Shown here: positions 1 to 9,134 of the stretch, piece by piece
Layout: each line of letters starts with the position of its first letter
How positions within the stretch are numbered: position 1 is the first letter of the stretch
Source of the DNA: an uncultured Sphingomonadaceae bacterium
GTDB lineage: Bacteria > Pseudomonadota > Alphaproteobacteria > Sphingomonadales > Sphingomonadaceae
NCBI GenBank assembly: GCA_947497455.1
Contig: CANMGU010000001.1
Span: forward strand, 1,364,001 to 1,428,000
DNA: 64,000 bases
Reading direction: 5' to 3'
Notes under the pieces: model-generated
What the model was told of the DNA's origin: nothing
The model's database searches: none
Seen by the model: the letters and a program-made list of their open reading frames with translations, nothing else
Made by a program: the position numbers and the translations under genes

Positions 1-81
1 TCCTTTACCGCAGCTCTTTTCTAATGCGATAGCGAAGCATCGTCGATCTGAATTCAGCGCAGATGGGCAGGGAGAGCCAGC

Positions 82-726
82 GTGATATTTGATCAATTTG
101 ACAGTATCAGGATTATCAATTTGCCATATCGCACGGATCGGCGCGCGGAAATGGAGAGCGAATTGGCGCGCATAGGCCTATTGGATGATCCACGTGTTGC
201 GTTTTTCAAGGCCTTTCAGTTTGATGATCCTGGGCCCTTTAGCTCCCCAGGTGCACGGGGCGTTTATCAGAGCCATCTCGCAATTCTTGATGAAGCGGCG
301 ACTAACAATCACCGTGTTCTGATATTGGAAGATGATTGCGACTTTATTGCAGAGGCCAAATCCTACTTACCGCCAAAGCAATGGTCGATATTCTATGGTG
401 GCTATGACGCTTCGGATCCGTCAGATCTTCTCAACAGCGATATCATCGGGGCTCATATGATGGGCTTTTCCGCTGAAACAGCAGCACATTTGGCTGATTA
501 TCTCAAAAATCTCAGTTATGACGGGATTCATCCACCGATTGATGGTGCTTATATTTGGTACCGACGTGCATTCCCCGACGTAGAGACGCTATTTGCCGAA
601 CCGGCTTTGGGAAACCAAAGGCCATCGCGCACTGACATTGCGGAGTTACGGTTCTTCGACAAGATCCCCGTTGTCCGCAGTGTGGTTGCGTCGGCACGCA
701 AAGTAAAGCGCGCGCTAAACCGATAG
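82..726 (+). CDS. Glycosyltransferase family 25 protein
   Basis: Probable glycosyltransferase adding a sugar to a lipopolysaccharide or exopolysaccharide precursor at the cytoplasmic face of the inner membrane. The N-terminus (residues 10-28) has the family-25 opening with INLPYRTDRR, and an acidic EDDCD cluster at 83-87 fits the nucleotide-sugar/metal site. At 214 residues it is near the usual family length. The start is a GTG preceded by GGAGAG at a spacing of five bases. It converges on the next gene with 13 bases between them, where a short hairpin (733-746) lies. Sugar donor and acceptor cannot be read from the sequence. Confidence 0.85.
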   Translation: MIFDQFDSIRIINLPYRTDRRAEMESELARIGLLDDPRVAFFKAFQFDDPGPFSSPGARGVYQSHLAILDEAATNNHRVLILEDDCDFIAEAKSYLPPKQWSIFYGGYDASDPSDLLNSDIIGAHMMGFSAETAAHLADYLKNLSYDGIHPPIDGAYIWYRRAFPDVETLFAEPALGNQRPSRTDIAELRFFDKIPVVRSVVASARKVKRALNR

Positions 727-739
727 ACGTAGCTACTGA

Positions 740-1534
740 TTAGTAGGAAGTGTCAATCGCGTGTTTCTTGCATGCGAGATCGATGTAAGAACCCGGAGCA
801 GGCGGTTTGTCGAACAGTCCTACGAGGCGGCTATGCCACATGTGAACTGCGACGGTGTCATCTTCGAGCATGTCTTCCACCACCTCAGCAGGTTCATAAA
901 GCGCTCGTGCATCTTTCCATCTGACAGGATAAAAGACAGACGGTGGCTTTGCAAAATGCTCAATTTTATTCTTTTGAATGACATGTGTAACGAGGCCTGA
1001 AGAATAAGTGCCCCATGGCATTTCATCCAATCCGATTGGACCTTTGGTCAGCTTTTGCCAGTAAAAAGCGAGGGAGCGTTTCGGCCCAAACCATGGTGGC
1101 CGCGTGTTTGGCTGCGGTATGGAGTTGAGATCAGAAACCATAGGGGAGTTGGCAGGGGCCAGCAGAACCGCATTATTGACCCAACCTTCATATTCCCAGC
1201 AAAAGACATGATCCTCTGAAAAATCGAGCGGTTTGAGGAAATAAAAGTCCATGTCCACCCAATAGCCGAGCCCCTTGGCCAACAGCTCATACCGCCAGAA
1301 ATTTGCACCCAATGCGACAGAACCGGTATCAGCATATGTGAGCAATCTTTCGCGTGGCATCACGTCAGCAGCGTTGCGCAACTCGATTCCGGGTGGCACG
1401 CCTTCAAGCTTGTCCGGTTCATAGGACCAGAGTGTGAATTCATGCCCAACCGCCAAGGCTGATGTTAAACAAAGTCGTTCCAAATAGCTCAGCTTGTTGC
1501 CGACCCATAGGGAATTGAGTTGTTGCAATGCCAA
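740..1534 (-). CDS. GT32-like glycosyltransferase with DXD motif
   Basis: Likely glycosyltransferase of the DXD-containing GT32 / alpha-1,4-galactosyltransferase-like group. The core RYELLAKGLGYWVDMD (about residues 81-96) carries the DMD metal/nucleotide-sugar motif, and the N-terminal LWVGNKLSYLE segment is typical of bacterial members. No signal peptide or membrane segment is visible, so it should be cytoplasmic. No ATG is available; the TTG at 1534 has GGAG about eight bases upstream. It sits tail to tail with the GT25 gene at the edge of the EPS locus, so a role in EPS or LPS decoration is inferred from context. Confidence 0.75.
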   Translation of the reverse strand: MALQQLNSLWVGNKLSYLERLCLTSALAVGHEFTLWSYEPDKLEGVPPGIELRNAADVMPRERLLTYADTGSVALGANFWRYELLAKGLGYWVDMDFYFLKPLDFSEDHVFCWEYEGWVNNAVLLAPANSPMVSDLNSIPQPNTRPPWFGPKRSLAFYWQKLTKGPIGLDEMPWGTYSSGLVTHVIQKNKIEHFAKPPSVFYPVRWKDARALYEPAEVVEDMLEDDTVAVHMWHSRLVGLFDKPPAPGSYIDLACKKHAIDTSY

Positions 1535-1733
1535 GATGAAACTCCACTAATATCCAAGCGCGACCAGATGTTTCTTTACACAGTCCGAAACCTCTGTCGA
1601 TTGGCTTTTTTCTTTAATACCAAAGATATCCTAACAAATGCACTGGCGATTGCTTGACGCCATGCTGGCAGAATGCAAATGATCTAAAGAGTAAACCAAA
1701 TTCTAAAGTGTATGTGGTAGGAAGCTTCCTGAT

Positions 1734-2420
1734 ATGTCGAAGATTCCGCAAACAATCCGTGACCTCAGCGCGCTTTGGCGGTTTGTAAGGTTTCGCATAT
1801 CCGGAGCAGGTCATAATCTCACCATTTCCGATAAGCCGGCCTTTGATCCCGAGTTTGAAACACTCTTCACCACTGAAATCGCAAAGGCCAACTCCTATCT
1901 GGAATTTGGTTCAGGGGCATCCACGTTATTGGCCGCTAGAGCTGGCGTTCAAACAGTCTCGGTCGAATCAGATTCACATTTTGCAGAAGCCATGCAAAAA
2001 GTTCTGGGTTCGCTGGCACCGGTAGAAATCATTGTATGTGATATCGGGTTAACTGAAGAATGGGGCTATCCAGTATTTACAAGGCCAACTTCTAAGCGTC
2101 TGGAAAACTGGAAAAAATATGCAAATAGCCCTTTTAGAAAAATTGCAAAAGCAACTTCATTTCCTGACATGGTTCTTATTGACGGTAGGTTTCGTATCGC
2201 TTGCGCATTAGCGACAGCCCTTAATGCCAAAAAAGTTGAAGCGGCCACCACGATCTACATTGATGACTACCGCGATCGTGAACATTATCATGTCGTCGAG
2301 AACTATTTGGGAGCCCCAATCATGATCGGTAGAGCGGCGCAGTTCTTAATCGGTGAAGGAAAATTCAAGCAACCGATATCAGAAGCAACTGTCCATCTCT
2401 ATACTGCTGATTTCCGCTGA
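1734..2420 (+). CDS. Class I SAM-dependent methyltransferase-like protein
   Basis: A protein of 228 residues with a Rossmann-type glycine motif YLEFGSGASTLLAA near residues 57-70 and an acidic residue after strand 2 (VSVESDS), as in class I SAM-dependent methyltransferases. Later segments VLIDGRFR and IYIDDYRDRE resemble proteins of this fold found in surface-polysaccharide clusters. AGGAAG lies upstream of the ATG. It is isolated: convergent with the tyrosine kinase gene 12 bases away and divergent from the GT32-like gene. The substrate is unknown, and methyl transfer itself is an inference. Confidence 0.65.
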   Translation: MSKIPQTIRDLSALWRFVRFRISGAGHNLTISDKPAFDPEFETLFTTEIAKANSYLEFGSGASTLLAARAGVQTVSVESDSHFAEAMQKVLGSLAPVEIIVCDIGLTEEWGYPVFTRPTSKRLENWKKYANSPFRKIAKATSFPDMVLIDGRFRIACALATALNAKKVEAATTIYIDDYRDREHYHVVENYLGAPIMIGRAAQFLIGEGKFKQPISEATVHLYTADFR

Positions 2421-2432
2421 GGCGGAAGAATA

Positions 2433-3227
2433 TCAGCCAGAATAATATTTGTTGTAAGCGCCGCTACCATAACCATAGCCGTAAGGATCTATCAATCCAC
2501 CGACATAGCGGTTTAGAACAGTTCCTAAACACGGTGTGGGATTTAGAAGCGAAACGGTATTGTTCATCTGTTTCTTGGTCGTGATACCTTGTTCAATAAC
2601 AAGCATATATGCATCCAGAAACTGAGCGATCATGATTGTATCATCATTTGCGAATGCCGGAGGTAAATCACAAATGACAATAACATCATCTGGCAGATTC
2701 TTGATTGCCGCCATTAAGGCCTCAAAGCGTTTGCTAGCGAGCAGCTCGGCTGAATTGCTTTTTACTCTGTAGCACGGAAAAAGTGCCAGATTACCATCGC
2801 CAACCCGATGTCCTATGGAATGTAGGTCATCAGTCTTACCGGACAAAAACTCACCGAGACCAACCTTGCCTTCAATGCCAAGGGCATCGGCAAGTGATCC
2901 TCGCCGTAAATCCAGATCGAACAGGTAGATCGTTTTGTCTGACAATCGTGACAGTGCGGCAGCCAGGTTCAATGAGAGAAAGGACTTGCCCGCGGCCGGG
3001 GTAGCAGAAGTCAGTCCAAATAATTTCCAGCTATTGGCTTCCAGTGTTTTGATAACCTGGGAGCGCAAAAGATTAAAAGGCCGTGATCGAATATCATTGC
3101 CATCAAACCCGACAATGTGATTTGTTTCCAGCGTATCGTCTACCGGCATTAGGGCATCAAGTTGCGCAGGATGCGGAATAACTACCGGGCCAGCAAAGTC
3201 GTGTGGTTTTTCAATGGTGTTGGACAC
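2433..3227 (-). CDS. BY-kinase type tyrosine autokinase (CpsD/CapB family)
   Basis: Cytoplasmic bacterial tyrosine kinase that works with the chain-length protein encoded just upstream to control EPS polymerisation and export. Walker A is SATPAAGKS (about 74-82), Walker A' is YLFDLDLRRG (101-110) and Walker B is VIVICDLPP (182-190). The last 16 residues hold six tyrosines in a YGYGYG...YNKYYSG cluster, the expected autophosphorylation tail. The start is GTG, 37 bases after the chain-length gene, so the two are probably cotranscribed. Kinase and transmembrane partner are separate proteins, as in Gram-positive and some proteobacterial systems, rather than fused as in Wzc. Confidence 0.9.
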   Translation of the reverse strand: MSNTIEKPHDFAGPVVIPHPAQLDALMPVDDTLETNHIVGFDGNDIRSRPFNLLRSQVIKTLEANSWKLFGLTSATPAAGKSFLSLNLAAALSRLSDKTIYLFDLDLRRGSLADALGIEGKVGLGEFLSGKTDDLHSIGHRVGDGNLALFPCYRVKSNSAELLASKRFEALMAAIKNLPDDVIVICDLPPAFANDDTIMIAQFLDAYMLVIEQGITTKKQMNNTVSLLNPTPCLGTVLNRYVGGLIDPYGYGYGSGAYNKYYSG

Positions 3228-3264
3228 AGAATAACTTCCAAAAATAATGGGATTGGATTAAAAA

Positions 3265-4713
3265 CTAGTCAGCATGCGCTTCGCGACGCCGAAAGGGCCA
3301 GAAGGTTCGGCCAGGTTTTTCTTCATTTTCCTCTTTAATGGTCGGTACAACAACCAATGGCGCTGCTCCCAATGCATTTGATATGGTCTTGGGATCGCGA
3401 ATGGGTTGGAGAAACAATTCGGTTCCGAATACCAGCAAGAAACCAAGCGCGAGGCCGGACGCCAATCCGCCGCCCGCCAATAGCAACCAGTCCGGTGAAG
3501 AAGGCTGGTCGGGAATAACAGGCGGATCAATAACTGATAACCGCTCACCCATCTGCTCATTTTCGGCTTTCACGCCAGCTTGTGCTGCGAGCAACCGACC
3601 CGATACAGTTTGATATTGTTCGTTCAGGCCATTCAGTCTTTGTTGCAATTGGTTGATTTGCTGCAAAACCAGAGGTGCCTGAGCCTGAGCACTAAGCGAA
3701 GCTGACATCCGGGCATTTTCAGACGCCTTTGCAGAGCGCAGCGTTGCAATCTGCGAATTGTTGAACGCAATCTGCTGATTGATTGTATCGACTGGCAGCT
3801 TGGAAATGTTCTGCTCAGCAAGAGCTTTTGCTTCTGCAAGGCGCTGTTTGGCGATGATTACGTCGGGATGATTATCCGAATAGACCGCCTTTGCACCAGC
3901 AAGCTGTTGCTCCGCACCAGCAACGACGGGATCGCGATTAGAAGATTTCAGCGCATCTTCACGTTGTGCGATAAGTTGTGAATTTTCTCTTTGCAGAGCG
4001 CCGATCTGGACATCATATCCACCGCCGCCGCCTCCGACCATCATTCCGCTATTGGAAAGAACGCTGCCATTTTCAGCCTTGATTGTTGCGATCTGGTTCT
4101 CGAGCTCCTGAATTTGAAGCTGAAGCCCTGCTGCCTGATCCGTCAAAAACTCTTCAGTACTGCTGGCCTGTTCGGAACTCACACTGGAGTCCAGTTGCAG
4201 GACCTGCTCGGTCAAATCCTGAGCAACACTCTGAGCTTTCACCGGGTCAGAATATTCAAAGGCGAGGGCAAAGGCGATTGTCGAACTTTGTCCGCGACCA
4301 CTGCGCTGTATATCGGCAGACATCGGCGAGATAGCAACAGATTCGCGCATATTTCCAACGATTTCGGAAAGCGGGTCGCTGCCTCTTTCCGAAGGATAGA
4401 GTTCATATTTGTTTATCAGATCGATCAGGCCAGGACGGCTGAGTACCTGTTGCCGGATCCGCGCAATCCTGCGGTCGACGATCTCATTTGCACCGTCACC
4501 AGCGACATCGTCCGGCAATTGAGCGGACTGCACAAGCAAAATGGCTTGCGAACGATAAACTGTGGGCAGCAGGAAATAGGCCGCTATGCCGGCAGCCAGA
4601 CAGAGCAGAAAGGGAATGACTAAAAGCCACTTACGCTGCCATATAATGACAGGCACTTGAGACAGAAAGTTGCCGCCATCAAATTCCTGGTCGTCGAGAT
4701 TGTCTAAGTTCAT
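3265..4713 (-). CDS. Polysaccharide chain-length / co-polymerase protein (Wzz/GumC family)
   Basis: Inner-membrane polysaccharide co-polymerase that sets EPS chain length and links the polymerase to the outer-membrane exporter. A first transmembrane segment lies near residues 28-50 (rich in L, I and A) and a second near 410-430. Between them is a long periplasmic part with extended coiled-coil stretches (about 165-390), broken by a glycine run near residue 230. A PxxP-type segment (DPPVIPDQPSSP) precedes the second membrane helix, as usual in Wzz proteins. The start overlaps the stop of the upstream beta-barrel gene by four bases (ATGA), implying translational coupling. Confidence 0.9.
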   Translation of the reverse strand: MNLDNLDDQEFDGGNFLSQVPVIIWQRKWLLVIPFLLCLAAGIAAYFLLPTVYRSQAILLVQSAQLPDDVAGDGANEIVDRRIARIRQQVLSRPGLIDLINKYELYPSERGSDPLSEIVGNMRESVAISPMSADIQRSGRGQSSTIAFALAFEYSDPVKAQSVAQDLTEQVLQLDSSVSSEQASSTEEFLTDQAAGLQLQIQELENQIATIKAENGSVLSNSGMMVGGGGGGYDVQIGALQRENSQLIAQREDALKSSNRDPVVAGAEQQLAGAKAVYSDNHPDVIIAKQRLAEAKALAEQNISKLPVDTINQQIAFNNSQIATLRSAKASENARMSASLSAQAQAPLVLQQINQLQQRLNGLNEQYQTVSGRLLAAQAGVKAENEQMGERLSVIDPPVIPDQPSSPDWLLLAGGGLASGLALGFLLVFGTELFLQPIRDPKTISNALGAAPLVVVPTIKEENEEKPGRTFWPFRRREAHAD

Positions 4714-5909
4714 CTATTATTACCAAATTTTAGTCTGATACCGATACTCACCTGAGTATTCGCTCGGCGGTTTATACCCGTTTGGAAAGAGTCGGAATAG
4801 CCTGCAGATACAAACCCCGTGAATCTTTCGGAAAATTTATGATTATAGGTTGCTGAACTTCGCAGATAATCAAAATCGTCTGACAATCCCTGAATGGAGT
4901 TGGAGGACCGCGAATAACCCAGATTTAAATTCACGCTGTCCGTACGATTCAGGGTTTGGCTATAGCCGAGAGTGAAGGATGTTTGCGAACGCACGCCGTC
5001 AAAGGATGTCGGGAGTGTTTGACGACTGGCCCCGAGGCAGAGATTATTCGTTTCCCCGGTGCGGCAGAGATTAAACGACGCTGACAGGTCAGAGGATTTG
5101 GTCGATCCGATCACGTTTTTAGCGTCAGAAAACGATACACCTGCAGAAGCAGTAATCGTAAAATCTTCAGATATCTGATGTGTAATGTTAACCGACGGCG
5201 TGATGATAGTGGAATCACCTTGCCTTTGACCGAGATAATTGACTTCTCCAAGTCCAAGCGATGCACCTATTGAAGTTCTGTCAGATAGAACTCGCGAATA
5301 GCCAATATTTTGGTTGAAAAAGTTATACTCGTTTTGCACGCCGGAACCGCTGAAACGAATAGCGGTCGCGCCCACATCTGCGCTAATGCTGTCGAGAGGG
5401 GAGAAGCTATGCGAAATTCCGATACCAGTCTGAAAACTATGCCGTCGCTGATTTAGGCCGTTCAAGGCGATATCATCCGCTATCGGGGTAAGAAAATTAT
5501 CGTCGATAACATCCGGTGGATTAAAGAACGCGTCATTAATTCCGACAATGCTGCCACTATAGCCTAACCGCGCACGCAGATCTGTTCTATCGGTCAGACC
5601 ATGTTCGATACTGCCGCTCAAGCCATAAGCATTATTCGTCCGAAAATCTTCTTCATACTCTTCAAGCCTTGCAAATCCACGAAGTTTGAATGTCGTAGCG
5701 GCTTCTGTAACGACGAGGCTCGGTGCGACGCTGATGGACGCGCTTGCGGTCGATTCTACCGGCCCATCTTCCAGATAAGGATTGGTCGAAGCGCCAGCGC
5801 CTATGGATACATCTGTGACAAATGTGGTCTCTGCCATCGCTGGTGTTGCACAAAGCAGGCTACCTGCCGCTAATGTCAGCGGGCTTTTACAATATATAGA
5901 TCTATGCAA
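4710..5909 (-). CDS. Outer-membrane beta-barrel protein of the EPS export operon
   Basis: A 399-residue protein with a signal peptide ending in ATPAMA-E and a body of alternating short hydrophobic/polar strands typical of an outer-membrane beta-barrel, ending in SIGIRLKFGNNR. It matches the kind of barrel protein repeatedly found in PEP-CTERM/exosortase-linked EPS operons, so a role in EPS passage across the outer membrane is inferred. The start is TTG, supported by GGGGGAAGGA ending seven bases upstream; no in-frame ATG gives a complete signal peptide. It lies between the Wza-like gene (29 bases upstream) and the Wzz-like gene (four-base overlap). Confidence 0.8.
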   Translation of the reverse strand: MHRSIYCKSPLTLAAGSLLCATPAMAETTFVTDVSIGAGASTNPYLEDGPVESTASASISVAPSLVVTEAATTFKLRGFARLEEYEEDFRTNNAYGLSGSIEHGLTDRTDLRARLGYSGSIVGINDAFFNPPDVIDDNFLTPIADDIALNGLNQRRHSFQTGIGISHSFSPLDSISADVGATAIRFSGSGVQNEYNFFNQNIGYSRVLSDRTSIGASLGLGEVNYLGQRQGDSTIITPSVNITHQISEDFTITASAGVSFSDAKNVIGSTKSSDLSASFNLCRTGETNNLCLGASRQTLPTSFDGVRSQTSFTLGYSQTLNRTDSVNLNLGYSRSSNSIQGLSDDFDYLRSSATYNHKFSERFTGFVSAGYSDSFQTGINRRANTQVSIGIRLKFGNNR

Positions 5910-5938
5910 GATTTTATCCTTCCCCCAAGAATGCCCTT

Positions 5939-6553
5939 TTAAGGCACAATGATCGTGTCCCCTGATTGAATATTCGGAATGGCCCGTTTTGATACAGCGT
6001 TAGCCGCTCCACTCCGCTTAAAAAGCCCACCCAGTCTGGTTCTTACCGTGGTTAGACCCTGTGGTGTTTTGCGAACAATCGATATGCCATCGAGATCCGC
6101 AAATTGGCTGGGTCCGCCAGCCATGCTCAGGGCTTCCAGCAGATTAATATATCGTCCCGGCGAAAAATTGCCCGGTGAATTCACGCGTCCCATCACTGAA
6201 AACTGCATTCCCGTAGGTGAACTCACTGATACCGTTACTTGTGGCACTTGTCCGCGATACTGGTTCTCCAGTCCTTTGCTGACAACAGACTCTATCTCGT
6301 ATGGCAATTTGCCTTCAGCCTCGATCCGTCCAACGAGCGGAAATGAAAAAGTACCATCAGGCAAAACGCGGATTTGCCGCTGGAGACGTTCTTCGCCCCA
6401 AACATAAACCTCAATATCATCACCGGCGTTGATCCGATAGGCTGTCTGCGTTGCAGTTGGAGCCGTGGCTGAATCAGGTGTAGTTTGACTGGATTGCGCA
6501 TAGGCGGGAACTGAGACCAGCGCGAATATCATGGCCAATATTAGATTCTTCAT
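5939..6553 (-). CDS. Polysaccharide export protein (Wza/GumB-like)
   Basis: Periplasmic/outer-membrane EPS export protein. A signal peptide ends at VPAYA-QS near residue 20. The polysaccharide-export domain follows (YRINAGDDIEVYVWGE at about 39-54, then VLPDGTFSFPLVG), and then an SLBB-like beta-grasp region (FSVMGRVNSPG, INLLEALSMAGG). It is short (204 residues) and has no lipobox cysteine, unlike E. coli Wza, so it is not expected to be lipid-anchored. It is the first gene of the minus-strand export block and is divergent from the TPR lipoprotein, with 168 bases between them that must hold both promoters. Confidence 0.9.
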   Translation of the reverse strand: MKNLILAMIFALVSVPAYAQSSQTTPDSATAPTATQTAYRINAGDDIEVYVWGEERLQRQIRVLPDGTFSFPLVGRIEAEGKLPYEIESVVSKGLENQYRGQVPQVTVSVSSPTGMQFSVMGRVNSPGNFSPGRYINLLEALSMAGGPSQFADLDGISIVRKTPQGLTTVRTRLGGLFKRSGAANAVSKRAIPNIQSGDTIIVP

Positions 6554-6704
6554 TGATATTACTCATCCATCGTTTCAACTTCACAGCGGAGTGCTATATA
6601 ACCTAATATTAAACCTTGCCACCGCAAAACATAGCTATTCGCATCGGACCATCTCACTTAATCGCAATTTTTACCGAAATATCCCACAATTCAGCCAGTT
6701 CAAC

Positions 6705-6718
6705 TGTGACACATATGT
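6705..6718. promoter_or_regulatory. Overlapping palindromes just before the TPR lipoprotein start
   Basis: TGTG-A-CACA (6705-6713) runs into ACATATGT (6711-6718), ending three bases before the ATG at 6722. No Shine-Dalgarno sequence is visible in front of that ATG. The position would let a bound protein or an RNA fold block initiation, but this is inference; short palindromes also occur by chance. Confidence 0.25.
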
Positions 6719-6721
6719 ATC

Positions 6722-8308
6722 ATGATACGACACAATATATCCTTAACAAGACCGATTCGAAAGATTAACGCCACAATTGCGGCGGCATTTTTCGTGTCTT
6801 TGCTGGGAGCATGTGGCTCTTCTGCTGAAAATGCGATGGAAGCTAGCGCCGTTGCGCAGCAATATTTCGATGAACGAAATTTCTATGAAGCGCGCAAATC
6901 CATAACCGAAGCGATAGCACTTCGTGATGATATTCCCGGTCTGCACATCCTCAAAGGAAGGATCGAGCTGGCCTCAGGACGCCCGCGTGATGCTTTTTTA
7001 GCCTATTCAGATGCCTTGTCGCTGGAAGCTGCAAACCCTGAGGCATTGCAAGCGGTCTCACAATTGGGACTGCAGACCGGTTACTTGCAGGATGCCGAGC
7101 GCGCTGCCGATGCGATGCTTTCATTTTCTCCCGAATTGCCCGAAGCCATGTTGACCAAGGGCCTCATCGCACTGGTGAGAAGAAAGCATGAAGAAGCTTT
7201 GGGTTTTGCCGAACGCATTTTGGCCGCTCGCCCCGGTGACGAAGCTGGAACTATATTGAAGGCGCGCACAATGGCGTTAACTGGTGATCCGGTTGATGCT
7301 ATCGCAATGTTGCAAAAGACGTCAGCCGACAAAAAATATACCCAAGGCGTCGATATGACGCTGATCGAGCTTTATCGTGAAACCAGCAATCTTCCCGAAA
7401 TGAAAGCAACTTTCGAAAGGTTGTTGGTCCACAGGCCCGATGACATGGCTTTGCGGATCGATTATGCCAATACCCTTTATAAATCGGGTGATATTGCACA
7501 GGCTCGAGCAATTATTGAAGAAATGCTCCGCAACAATCTGGATGAAAAGCGCCCGTTGACGATGATGACTGGCCTGTGGCTCGAGTATGACCAGCAGCCG
7601 CTTAATGAAAGTCTTGTGGATTTCCTCTCGCAAGAAGGTTCGCTGGAATCTCGCGTTGCAATTGCCCGCTATTTGCTTGCGGTTGATCGGCCTGAGCAGG
7701 CGAGACGTATTCTGCGCTCTGTTTCTTCCGGTTTCTGGCCCGAACCGAGAGCCCTTTTTGCGCGAACTCTAGAAAAGCTGGGCGAGGCCGATGAAGCCTA
7801 TGACATGGCGGCGGTCCTGTTGGAGAACGACGAAACCAATGCTGATGCGCTTTTGGTTCGGGTTAAACAGAGCCTGGAAAAGCAGGATTTTGCGCAGGCC
7901 ATCAACGATGCGCAGATAATCATCAGAGACAATCCAAAATTTGTACCGGGCTATCTCAGTTTGGCAGATGTCTATATCGCGAAAAATGACCGAAACGGAG
8001 CCAAACGGGTGTTTGCCGACGCCATAAAGCTCATCCCGCAAGACCCAATTTTATTTGGCGCTTATAGCCGGTTTTTGATTGAGAATGGCGATCGGGGTCG
8101 GGCGATCGCGGCAACGCGGACTTATGCTCGGGATACGCCTGCATCCATCAGGGCCTGGCGTCTTTACGGAGAGACTTGCGAGAAGGCTGGTCTGGACAGT
8201 TGTAAGCTTGATGCGCTTAAGGGCGAACAAATCGCAGGAGTCATTTTTGCGATAGATTTGCCGCCCGGTTCGCCGCCAACACGTGGTCTTTTCGGGCGTT
8301 TGCAATGA
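6722..8308 (+). CDS. TPR-repeat lipoprotein of the EPS/PEP-CTERM locus
   Basis: A 528-residue lipoprotein. The lipobox LLGAC places the acylated cysteine at residue 31, and nearly all the rest is tetratricopeptide repeats of about 34 residues (for example AYSDALSLEAANPEAL and VPGYLSLADVYIAKND). It resembles the TPR lipoproteins (PrsT type) that accompany exosortase EPS loci but is shorter than the roughly 900-residue PrsT. A scaffolding role in EPS assembly is likely. The stop overlaps the start of the GT26 gene by four bases, so both are one transcript. Divergent from the Wza-like gene. Confidence 0.8.
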   Translation: MIRHNISLTRPIRKINATIAAAFFVSLLGACGSSAENAMEASAVAQQYFDERNFYEARKSITEAIALRDDIPGLHILKGRIELASGRPRDAFLAYSDALSLEAANPEALQAVSQLGLQTGYLQDAERAADAMLSFSPELPEAMLTKGLIALVRRKHEEALGFAERILAARPGDEAGTILKARTMALTGDPVDAIAMLQKTSADKKYTQGVDMTLIELYRETSNLPEMKATFERLLVHRPDDMALRIDYANTLYKSGDIAQARAIIEEMLRNNLDEKRPLTMMTGLWLEYDQQPLNESLVDFLSQEGSLESRVAIARYLLAVDRPEQARRILRSVSSGFWPEPRALFARTLEKLGEADEAYDMAAVLLENDETNADALLVRVKQSLEKQDFAQAINDAQIIIRDNPKFVPGYLSLADVYIAKNDRNGAKRVFADAIKLIPQDPILFGAYSRFLIENGDRGRAIAATRTYARDTPASIRAWRLYGETCEKAGLDSCKLDALKGEQIAGVIFAIDLPPGSPPTRGLFGRLQ

Positions 8309-9114
8309 CATCAGACATTGGTACCTCTTCGGATCGGCTAGCCATGCCTGCTGACGACCTTGCCACTATTCCCTTTCTGGGCATTCAAATGGCTCCTCTG
8401 AACCTGCAACAGGCGATCAAACGCGTATCCAACCTGGCTCATACGAATAGTTTTTCTTACGTGGTCACGCCAAATGTTGATCATTTTGTGACCCTCTATC
8501 CCGACATTTCCGAGCCGCGAAACGATCTGTTTCGAGAGGCTTATGATGCAGCTGCTCTCACCTTGTGCGACAGCAGGGTTGTTCGTGCCTTGGCGCGCTT
8601 TGCCGGTATTAGTCTGACCGTTGTTCCAGGCAGTGACCTTACTGCCGCTTTATTCCAACACGAACTGACATCCGCAGACCGTGTTGCGATTATTGGCGGC
8701 GATCTGGGTTTGCTATCGGATCTCGCGAGACTTTATCCTTCTCCTGACTATGTCCAGCATGTTCCTCCGATGGGCGTGCTGAACAATCCTGAAGCAACGG
8801 CAGATATCGTTAGTTTCATTGAAGAGGCCAATGCACATTATGTTCTGTTTGCCATTGGAGCGCCGCAAAGCGAGATTATCGCCCATAAATGTTTGAAATC
8901 GGGAAAATGCAAGGGTGTAGGGCTGTGCATTGGCGCATCTCTTGAGTTTATTACCTCTGCCAAAAAACGAGCACCGGTTTGGATCCAGAAAGCCGGCATG
9001 GAGTGGGCTTTTCGCCTGCTTAGCGAACCATCGCGGCTATGGCGCCGCTATTTGGTTGAGGGCCCTCGAATTTTCAAGATATTCATCGATCACAATGGAT
9101 CCGGCAAAAACTAG
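8305..9114 (+). CDS. WecG/TagA/CpsF family glycosyltransferase (GT26)
   Basis: Glycosyltransferase of family 26, which adds a sugar such as N-acetylmannosamine(uronic acid) or a related hexose to an undecaprenyl-pyrophosphate-linked acceptor. The sequence shows the family pattern: VVTPNVDHFV near residue 46-55, LCDSRVV near 92-98, the glycine-rich FAIGAPQSEIIA around 191-202, and GASLEFI around 212-218. The C-terminus is basic, as in family members that associate with the membrane. Translationally coupled to the TPR lipoprotein by ATGA. It converges on the GT2 gene 20 bases away. The actual sugar is not readable. Confidence 0.88.
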   Translation: MTSDIGTSSDRLAMPADDLATIPFLGIQMAPLNLQQAIKRVSNLAHTNSFSYVVTPNVDHFVTLYPDISEPRNDLFREAYDAAALTLCDSRVVRALARFAGISLTVVPGSDLTAALFQHELTSADRVAIIGGDLGLLSDLARLYPSPDYVQHVPPMGVLNNPEATADIVSFIEEANAHYVLFAIGAPQSEIIAHKCLKSGKCKGVGLCIGASLEFITSAKKRAPVWIQKAGMEWAFRLLSEPSRLWRRYLVEGPRIFKIFIDHNGSGKN

Positions 9115-9134
9115 TTTGATCGATCCCCAATCGG

